Shown here in pieces: positions 43,832 to 49,508 of a stretch of DNA of 49,508 bases (within the stretch, counting starts at the first letter, position 1; each line of letters begins with the position of its first letter). The stretch is from an uncultured Saprospiraceae bacterium (GTDB lineage: Bacteria; Bacteroidota; Bacteroidia; Chitinophagales; Saprospiraceae). The notes under the pieces are model-generated. The model was not told the origin of the DNA. It made no database searches and saw only the letters and a program-made list of their open reading frames with translations. The DNA is taken from contig CALBEE010000048.1 in assembly GCA_937927575.1 (NCBI GenBank), positions 1 through 49,508 on the forward strand, written 5' to 3'. Made by a program: the position numbers and the translations under genes.

Positions 43832-43862
43832 CAAATCTAAATTTAATTAAAGAATTCTTCAA
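43832..43862 (-). promoter_or_regulatory. trp operon promoter
   Basis: On the minus strand: TTG at 43862-43860, a 20-bp spacer, and TAGATTTG at 43839-43832, an exact TAnnTTTG box. It is the best-matched promoter of the window. The transcript would start near 43826, so the leader RNA before trpE is about 155 nt. It is 66 bp beyond the end of the dioxygenase gene. Confidence 0.7.
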
Positions 43863-43927
43863 GTTCTTGAGTTTAATTTTTTCTCTGTAACGATCGGATG
43901 CCGGTTTAAGGACTCTTTAACCTTAGC

Positions 43928-44917
43928 CTACTTTGGTTTCATCCAGTCTTTTTCGATCCTTTGCTTAAACATCTTAGTGACAGCCTCTTTACCCCATTCG
44001 GATTTCTCAGTGGCTGTCCATACTGACTCAAAGAATGTAATCCGCTGAAATTTAGGTGGCAAGTATTTCCTCCAATTAGTCCCTCCAGTTCCTTGATCAG
44101 CACCTGGTAAATGGCGACCACTTGCCATAAGATGACTCAACTTCCAATAGACGTTGATGTATTGATCATATTCCTTTAGTAATGTCTTGACTTCTTCATC
44201 TTGCTTTATTTCATCATCAGATGCATCATATAAGTATGCTATATTTCTATTTTTATACTTTTTGATCATCTTTAAAAACTCACCATCATACCTTTCCTCG
44301 AATTGGAGTAAAGTCAATGTTTTAGTTTGAGTTCTTAGATCTATACCTCCAGCTTTCCAGTATATATTATCGTATAAGGTCTCTAATGCTATGTCTTTCC
44401 CTTTAAATTCTTCTGGTAATAATTCGTTGAGATTAGTACTCATAATCTCGATATGTCTAAATTGAGCTGCTTGGAATCCTGACGCTGGAAGCAATGCCAT
44501 TCTAAATGCTTTAAAATCATGACGATCCATTCCTGACTTCATGATATCAAAACTATTGCAAAGATGTTTAAAGTAATTATTAACCCTAGAGATACGTTTA
44601 ATCCAATTCGCCTTTTGCAAATACTCTTTTTCTTCTAGATCTGTAAGTTGTGAAATCTCTAGCTTAATGAGCTTAAAATAGAGCTCACATATCTGATGAT
44701 AAGTGATGAATATAATTTCGTCTTTATAGGGAGTACGAGGCATTTGCAAACCCAATAAGGCATCAATATGAATATAATCCCAATACTTTAGTCCATCTGC
44801 TACGGTAAGTCCCTGCAGATAATCAGTAAAATCCTGACCTATTCCTTTATACTTTTCCTTGAGCTTACGCAGGATAGGAAGAAGTTCGTTGTATTCTTCT
44901 AATTCCGACTTATTCAT
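43928..44917 (-). CDS. kynA: tryptophan 2,3-dioxygenase
   Basis: Haem enzyme that opens the indole ring of tryptophan to N-formylkynurenine, the first step of the kynurenine route. The 329-residue all-helical protein has DYIHIDALLGLQ and YHQICELYFKLIKLE (the His/Tyr/Arg approach to the haem), HLCNSFDIMKSG, FQAAQFRHIE, and the loop HLPGADQGTGGTNW. That GTGG loop closes over the substrate in known structures. It is directly upstream of the trp biosynthesis operon on the same strand, separated by 66 bp with only a weak hairpin (43903-43922). No other kynurenine gene is in the window. Confidence 0.95.
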   Translation of the reverse strand: MNKSELEEYNELLPILRKLKEKYKGIGQDFTDYLQGLTVADGLKYWDYIHIDALLGLQMPRTPYKDEIIFITYHQICELYFKLIKLEISQLTDLEEKEYLQKANWIKRISRVNNYFKHLCNSFDIMKSGMDRHDFKAFRMALLPASGFQAAQFRHIEIMSTNLNELLPEEFKGKDIALETLYDNIYWKAGGIDLRTQTKTLTLLQFEERYDGEFLKMIKKYKNRNIAYLYDASDDEIKQDEEVKTLLKEYDQYINVYWKLSHLMASGRHLPGADQGTGGTNWRKYLPPKFQRITFFESVWTATEKSEWGKEAVTKMFKQRIEKDWMKPK

Positions 44918-44981
44918 TGTTGATTTTCTATTTAGAATTTATTGGGATTCAAAATTGAGAAAGACTATAAAAGTCTAAGCG

Positions 44982-45572
44982 TTACCTCACTTTCAAATCT
45001 AGCATATTCGCCATATTATAACATATCCTACACCTTGGTTCATACTTATCCTTCTCTCCTAGTACTACTGTATCTTGCTCTTCACTTAGTCGATACGAAT
45101 GGGTAGCTAGATTACCACAATGTGGGCATATGGCATGTACTTTGGTAATATATTCTGCTATGGAAAGTAAGGCTGGCATGGGACCAAATGGGCGTCCCTT
45201 AAAATCCATATCTAATCCAGCTACTATAATCCTTACCCCTCTTAGCGCCAACTTCTCGCAAACTTGTGGTAAAGCATCATCAAAAAATTGCGCCTCATCT
45301 ATCCCAATCACATTCACATCTTCGCAATACTGTAAAATATCGGTAGCCTTCGTGACAGGTTTAGCATTCACTGCGTTATCGTCATGAGACACTACATCTA
45401 CAGCATCATACCTGATATCCTTTGCAGGTTTGAATGTTTGGACCTTTTGATTAGCTATTCGAGCTCGTTTCAGCCTTCTTATTAATTCTTCTGTCTTACC
45501 ACTAAACATAGAGCCGCAAACGACTTCAATCCATCCGCTACGCTGTCCTTTAAAATGTGGTTCGAGAAACAT
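44982..45572 (-). CDS. tdk: thymidine kinase (type II)
   Basis: Phosphorylates thymidine in salvage. The 196-residue protein has the P-loop GSMFSGKTEE (20-29), the DEAQFF catalytic stretch (GIDEAQFFDD), the lasso loop, and four zinc cysteines in CPHCGN and CRICYN. It is the first gene of a short minus-strand run, 64 bp before the dioxygenase gene. Length and motifs are standard for the tetrameric bacterial type. Confidence 0.97.
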   Translation of the reverse strand: MFLEPHFKGQRSGWIEVVCGSMFSGKTEELIRRLKRARIANQKVQTFKPAKDIRYDAVDVVSHDDNAVNAKPVTKATDILQYCEDVNVIGIDEAQFFDDALPQVCEKLALRGVRIIVAGLDMDFKGRPFGPMPALLSIAEYITKVHAICPHCGNLATHSYRLSEEQDTVVLGEKDKYEPRCRICYNMANMLDLKVR

Positions 45573-45733
45573 ATATCAATAATTATGATGGATACAAAGG
45601 AAAGAAAAAAAACGCAGCTTAAGTAGCTTTGAAAAAATATAAATTATACCATCTATAAAGCCAATTGACGTGATGTGAACAGGTCTCAAACTTATAACTA
45701 ATTGCATTATGTCTGGAAAATAGAAATGTCGTA

Positions 45734-45760
45734 TTTTAGGTCTAATAATTTAACCTAAAA
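45734..45760. promoter_or_regulatory. 8-bp inverted repeat in the leader of the T9SS type A gene
   Basis: TTTTAGGT and ACCTAAAA are perfect complements separated by 11 bp, ending 11 bp before the start codon and followed by a run of A residues. It could be a 5' UTR hairpin affecting translation or an operator. Confidence 0.4.
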
Positions 45761-45771
45761 AAAATTAAGAA

Positions 45772-47628
45772 ATGCGATTACTCATACTCAAAAGCATCAT
45801 CATAAGCGGACTAGTATTACTAGGTGGATCATGTTTAATAGCTCAAGTTAGTTACGATAAAGAAATTCTTCCTCAAATCAAAAAAATCGCGAGCGTAAAT
45901 TTTAGTGATATAGAAGATCCATTTGAAAGTTCGCTTATTCATGTTGAAGCACCAAATGTATCAGGAAACTCGAAAAAAGCACTTATTGCAAGTATTAAAC
46001 GCAAAGTGGCGCAATTATATCCAAAGAATAATGAGAAGTTAGCAACTACTAGAGATGATGCTTTGCCTCCGACGATAGAAGCTGGATTCTTGGGCAATAC
46101 GGGTGCAGGTATACCTTTGGATAATGCTTTGGCAATGAACGGTGAGCAAATACTATCCGCCATTAATTCCAATTTATCAATTAAGGATCCTCAAGGCGGC
46201 ACTTTAAGAAATTTTTCTTTAAATCAACTCGCTAGTGAAATCGGCCTAACCGCTTTTTCATTTGATCCTCGTCTCTTATTCGACACAGAAGCTAAGAGAT
46301 TCATCATGGTTTGGCTGAGTGGTTCTAATAGCATTAGTACTAATATTGTAGTAGCTTTTTCACAAAGTGAAGATGCCACTCAAAATTGGAACATCTACAG
46401 TATCACCGGAAATCCTAACGATAATATGACTTGGACGGATTATCCGATGATAACTGTGAATAATAGTGATCTAGTAATAACTGGCAACCTTTTAAGAAAT
46501 AATGAAACTTGGCAAGAGGGATTTGATGAAACAGTATTGTGGCAAATTAATAAACAAAATGGCTATGACGGCGAAGACTTGCAGACAGTCCTATATAAAG
46601 ATATAGCATTCGATGGCGTATCAATCAGAAATTTATGTCCGGCCGAAAGTAGTGACGAAGTGCTTGAAACCAATACCTATTTCCTTTCTAACAGAAATTT
46701 TTCTATTGAAAGTGATAGTTTTTTCTTAGTAGAATTAACAGGTGGAATTAACGATACTGACACTGGAATCACTATAGAACTATTACAATCCAATCTACCT
46801 TATGGATTTCCTCCAAATGCAGAGCAGCCTGTAAATTTCCTTCAAACGAATGATGCTCGAGTATTGGAAATTTTTTACCATGAAAACGAATTACAATTTG
46901 TTGGGAATACGAGAAACCTAACGAATAATAAAGCAGGAATATATCATGGTAGGGTTACTGATTTAACTGGTTCCAGAGAAACGACTATTGAACATATTAT
47001 TGGCGCAGATTATGAAATTGGATATCCTGCGATCACTTATGTGGGCTCGGAAGAAGGAGATAAGGATGTAATCATCAATTTCAATCATACTTCACCCGAT
47101 AAAAACCCAGGACTATCAGCAATGTACTGGCATCCGGAAGATGGATATTCAGAAATTATTGACGTTTGGAATGGAATCGGTCCTGTTAACATGATTTCAG
47201 GACCATTACAAAGATGGGGAGACTATTCTGGTTCTCAAAGAGATTTCAATGATGGAGAATCATGTTGGATTTCTGGTTTTTATGGTGCAGCCTCTGCAAA
47301 TTTCCCTTATGTTTCCAAATTGAGAAAACCTTCAGGAAATGTTAGTACTCAAAATCTTTCCGTTGAATCTGATATCAATGTTTACCCTAATCCGGTAACG
47401 AATAGGTTTCAAGTAGAATTCGAAATTCCTCAAGGATCTAAACATATCAATATCTCTTTAATTGATAATAGAGGTCAATTAGTTTCAGAATTACTTAATC
47501 ATGGATTAACGAAAACCGGAATATCAAGATTTAGTTTTGATCAAACCAATTTGGTGTCAGGATTATATCATCTCATAATTCAAATTGATCAAAAGGAATT
47601 TAGCAGCGAAAGAGTTATTGTTAAATAA
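45772..47628 (+). CDS. T9SS type A sorted protein of unknown function
   Basis: A 618-residue secreted protein. The signal peptide (MRLLILKSIIISGLVLLGGSC ... AQ) is followed by a spacer and a large beta-rich domain (about 100-530). It holds repeated aromatic/Asp strands such as FDPRLLFDTEAKRFIMVWLS, TWTDYPMITVNN and GRVTDLTGSRETT, compatible with a beta-propeller. The C-terminal 85 residues are the T9SS type A domain: INVYPNPVTNRFQVEF, DNRGQLV, GLYHLIIQ and ERVIVK. No catalytic motif is recognised. It stands alone. Confidence 0.85.
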   Translation: MRLLILKSIIISGLVLLGGSCLIAQVSYDKEILPQIKKIASVNFSDIEDPFESSLIHVEAPNVSGNSKKALIASIKRKVAQLYPKNNEKLATTRDDALPPTIEAGFLGNTGAGIPLDNALAMNGEQILSAINSNLSIKDPQGGTLRNFSLNQLASEIGLTAFSFDPRLLFDTEAKRFIMVWLSGSNSISTNIVVAFSQSEDATQNWNIYSITGNPNDNMTWTDYPMITVNNSDLVITGNLLRNNETWQEGFDETVLWQINKQNGYDGEDLQTVLYKDIAFDGVSIRNLCPAESSDEVLETNTYFLSNRNFSIESDSFFLVELTGGINDTDTGITIELLQSNLPYGFPPNAEQPVNFLQTNDARVLEIFYHENELQFVGNTRNLTNNKAGIYHGRVTDLTGSRETTIEHIIGADYEIGYPAITYVGSEEGDKDVIINFNHTSPDKNPGLSAMYWHPEDGYSEIIDVWNGIGPVNMISGPLQRWGDYSGSQRDFNDGESCWISGFYGAASANFPYVSKLRKPSGNVSTQNLSVESDINVYPNPVTNRFQVEFEIPQGSKHINISLIDNRGQLVSELLNHGLTKTGISRFSFDQTNLVSGLYHLIIQIDQKEFSSERVIVK

Positions 47629-47764
47629 GGGTACAATTGCAATTTCATAGTAGAAAATGCAGTGGTGAAGTGCATTATAAACATATTATGAAAAAATAAC
47701 ATATGTTAGCATCATTTTTGCTAATACCTATATGCTAATCATCTAATAATCCGAATATTGATAC

Positions 47765-47772
47765 TAATTTTG
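47765..47772 (+). promoter_or_regulatory. candidate promoter (-7 box) of the 47840 gene
   Basis: TAATTTTG, an exact TAnnTTTG match, lies 67 bp upstream of the start codon. No matching -33 element. Confidence 0.35.
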
Positions 47773-47839
47773 CGATTCAATATCGTTAATAGACTGATTT
47801 ACAAGACATAATCATTTATATTACAATTGCATTTAAGAT

Positions 47840-48571
47840 ATGAACCATAAGAAGGTAAAGAAACAAATCAATAAGATCAATTCGTTTTTTGATAGCATTA
47901 CGGCTGATGACGAGATATCTAAAATAGAAAAAGACCTACTTCTAAGTTATATAAGGAAGTTGTATGAAACCGTGATAGATGAAGCTTCACCTAGCCCATC
48001 AGAGAAAACTACCCATCACGAAAAGTCAATAAAGACAGAAACATCTGATTTAGCCGCTCAAGCTAAAGTAGAAGCTGTAGAGGAAGTCATCGAAGCTCCG
48101 GTAATCATTGAAAGAAAACCATTCGAAAAAGCTATTGTAGCAGAAACTCCAAAAGTAACAGCCGATAAACTAGCGCCAGCACCTACAGCTGAAGCATTAC
48201 AAGCGGTATCGCCAAGCTCAACTGTTGCCGAAGTAATTGACGCGGCCCCACAGGATTTATCCGATAATATGATCTTTATATTCGAACAAGACAGTGGAAA
48301 CGAAATCTCAGATAGATTAGGTAATCTTCCTATCAAAGATCTTACTAAGTCTATGGGCATTAATGAACGCATGTTTACAGTAAAAGAGCTCTTTGGTGGT
48401 GATCAAGAATTAATGAAAAAGGTTCTCAATGATCTTAACGGTATGAAAAACTTCGAGGATGCAAAATCTTACCTTATTGGTGGAGTTGCAAAAGATTTAG
48501 AATGGGATTCATCATCTAAATACAAAAAAGCAAGCAATTTCGTTAAACTTGTACAGCGCAGATACAGTTAA
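47840..48571 (+). CDS. conserved Bacteroidota protein of unknown function with linker-separated domains
   Basis: A 243-residue protein without signal or TM segments. It has a short helical N-terminus (MNHKKVKKQINKINSFFDS, ending near residue 48), a long low-complexity Ala/Pro/Glu linker (about 50-145), and a compact C-terminal domain (about 146-243). The C-terminal part carries LPIKDLTKSMGINERMFTVK and ELFGGDQELMKKVLNDLN, a pattern seen in many uncharacterised Bacteroidota proteins with the same layout. It is 24 bp before the rhomboid gene, so the two are co-transcribed; a shared membrane-quality or signalling role is possible but unproved. Confidence 0.75.
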   Translation: MNHKKVKKQINKINSFFDSITADDEISKIEKDLLLSYIRKLYETVIDEASPSPSEKTTHHEKSIKTETSDLAAQAKVEAVEEVIEAPVIIERKPFEKAIVAETPKVTADKLAPAPTAEALQAVSPSSTVAEVIDAAPQDLSDNMIFIFEQDSGNEISDRLGNLPIKDLTKSMGINERMFTVKELFGGDQELMKKVLNDLNGMKNFEDAKSYLIGGVAKDLEWDSSSKYKKASNFVKLVQRRYS

Positions 48572-48595
48572 TAAGATTCATACATACGGCAACAT

Positions 48596-49354
48596 ATGGC
48601 CAAAAAGTCCAGTTGGTTAGATTTATTCAATAAGATTAAAATCCCACTCCTATTTGTTTTACTGATTTGGGGAGTAGAAATCTATGAAGAAGTGGCTGGT
48701 GTTTATCTAGGTCGTTATGGTATTTATCCAAGAGAATTTGGTGGCCTCAAAGGAATATTATTTAGTCCTTTGTTGCATAATGATTGGGAACATCTATTTT
48801 CTAATAGTGCGCCATTGTTGGTCATTGGTTCTGTTATGATGTTATTTTATAAACGTGTAGCAGTTGCCAGTTTTGTAATCATTTATTTTTTGAGTGGATT
48901 CTCTGTTTGGTTATTTGCTAGACCTGCTTATCATATCGGTGCTAGTGGTGTCGTATATGGATTGATTTCTTGGATGCTTTGGACAGGACTTCTAAGAAGA
49001 AATATTAAGTCCATTGTCTTAGCTTTATGTACGGTAGTTATGTATTCGGGTTTTATGCAAGGACTATTACCCAATGAAGAAGGTGTATCATGGGAAAGTC
49101 ATCTTAGTGGTGCATTAGTAGGTTTATTTACAGCTATATTATTTAAAGACACTATCGAAGTAGACGAGGTAAAACATGATCCTTGGGCAGATGAAGACAC
49201 CACTAAAGTTTGGTATTTACAACGTGATATTTTTGAGAAAACAAAAGCACAGCGTCTTCAAGAAGCGATTGAAGCAGAAGAACGAAGATTACGCGAGTTA
49301 GCCGAAATTCAAAGATTAAAAGATCTCATGGGTGGTAATATGGGACAAGCCTAG
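48596..49354 (+). CDS. rhomboid family intramembrane serine protease
   Basis: A 252-residue protease with six TM helices. It has the family features: HLFSN with the oxyanion residues H66 and N70, the nucleophile S117 in YHIGASGVVYG, and the catalytic H169 in SWESHLSGALVG. The N-terminus is short and cytoplasmic; the C-terminal 60 residues are a charged amphipathic helix rich in Glu, Arg and Lys (AQRLQEAIEAEERRLRELAE). All catalytic residues are intact, so it should be active. Substrate unknown. Co-transcribed with the preceding unknown gene. Confidence 0.95.
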   Translation: MAKKSSWLDLFNKIKIPLLFVLLIWGVEIYEEVAGVYLGRYGIYPREFGGLKGILFSPLLHNDWEHLFSNSAPLLVIGSVMMLFYKRVAVASFVIIYFLSGFSVWLFARPAYHIGASGVVYGLISWMLWTGLLRRNIKSIVLALCTVVMYSGFMQGLLPNEEGVSWESHLSGALVGLFTAILFKDTIEVDEVKHDPWADEDTTKVWYLQRDIFEKTKAQRLQEAIEAEERRLRELAEIQRLKDLMGGNMGQA

Positions 49355-49435
49355 CGTGATTAAATCAAGCTTTGTCCTTCAGAAATTTTCACTAGATCAG
49401 TACTTAGAGGAATACTACTATTTATAGTTCATAAC

Positions 49436-49508
49436 TTAACTCCTTAAGGATGATACCCATTTGTAGCTTTGTCCACTTTTCTTATTCAGCCTCTTAAAAT
49501 CTTCTCTC
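49436..49508 (-). CDS. possible C-terminal end of a minus-strand gene (cut by window edge)
   Basis: On the minus strand a frame is open from the window edge to a TAA at 49438-49436, about 23 codons, and encodes a basic end (KRLNKKSGQSYKWVSSLRS). Too short to identify or even to be sure it is coding. It would be convergent with the rhomboid gene. Confidence 0.3.
   Translation of the reverse strand, partial: REDFKRLNKKSGQSYKWVSSLRS

Noticed and set aside
1-49508. tRNA, rRNA, CRISPR array, insertion sequence or prophage
   Set aside because: I looked for tRNA T-arm signatures, regular short repeats with spacers, transposase motifs and terminal repeats by eye and found none; a covariance-model scan would be needed to be certain about small RNAs.

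Overview
The window is about 49.5 kb of low-GC chromosomal DNA from a member of the Bacteroidota, most likely a gliding or surface-attached marine lineage such as Saprospiria; the exact taxon is inferred. The evidence is consistent: two proteins with the gliding-motility-associated (CHU_C, type B) C-terminal domain of the type IX secretion system, two with type A T9SS tails, a TonB receptor with an N-terminal carboxypeptidase-regulatory-like domain, a roughly 1,100-residue SecA, and repeated matches to the Bacteroidota promoter (-7 box TAnnTTTG, sometimes with TTG/TTTG about 20 bp upstream). I see no rRNA, tRNA, CRISPR array, insertion sequence or prophage.

Layout. 1-1.4 kb: a cut glycoside hydrolase gene divergent from an AraC regulator. 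1.5-5.5 kb: secA and a small DUF2007 gene. 5.6-10.8 kb: a secreted unknown protein, then a minus-strand unit of TonB receptor, zinc-free MDR oxidoreductase and Crp/Fnr regulator, preceded by a perfect FNR-type box. 11-16.2 kb: a membrane protein, odhB, a DUF5916 outer-membrane protein and a YkvA-like protein. 16.4-21.1 kb: two tandem paralogous T9SS adhesin-like proteins. 21-32 kb: housekeeping and envelope genes (rmuC, a Fur-family regulator, a sorbosone-dehydrogenase-like lipoprotein, aspS, a GH73/LysM hydrolase, an MbnP-like lipoprotein, DUF4190- and DUF2752-like proteins, a flavoprotein disulfide reductase). 32.4-37.1 kb: an operon for 5-oxoproline use: DUF2891 lipoprotein, a divergent NRAMP-fold transporter, pxpA, pxpB, pxpC. 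37.1-43.9 kb: the complete trpEGDCFBA operon behind a leader. 43.9-45.6 kb: tryptophan 2,3-dioxygenase and thymidine kinase. 45.7-49.4 kb: a T9SS type A protein, a conserved unknown and a rhomboid protease.

Three systems stand out. The trp operon has a short unlisted leader gene (18 codons, three consecutive Trp codons), a strong attenuator hairpin, and a pairing between them that fits an antiterminator, which is the full layout for ribosome-mediated attenuation. A tryptophan-degrading gene lies directly upstream on the same strand. The 5-oxoprolinase operon carries a transporter of NRAMP ancestry that has lost the metal-binding residues of TM1 and TM6, so it is probably not a metal transporter; 5-oxoproline or a related compound is a reasonable guess. 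The TonB receptor unit appears to be controlled by, and to encode, its own Crp/Fnr-type regulator. The tandem adhesins each hold five repeats of exactly 51 residues with cysteines in identical register.
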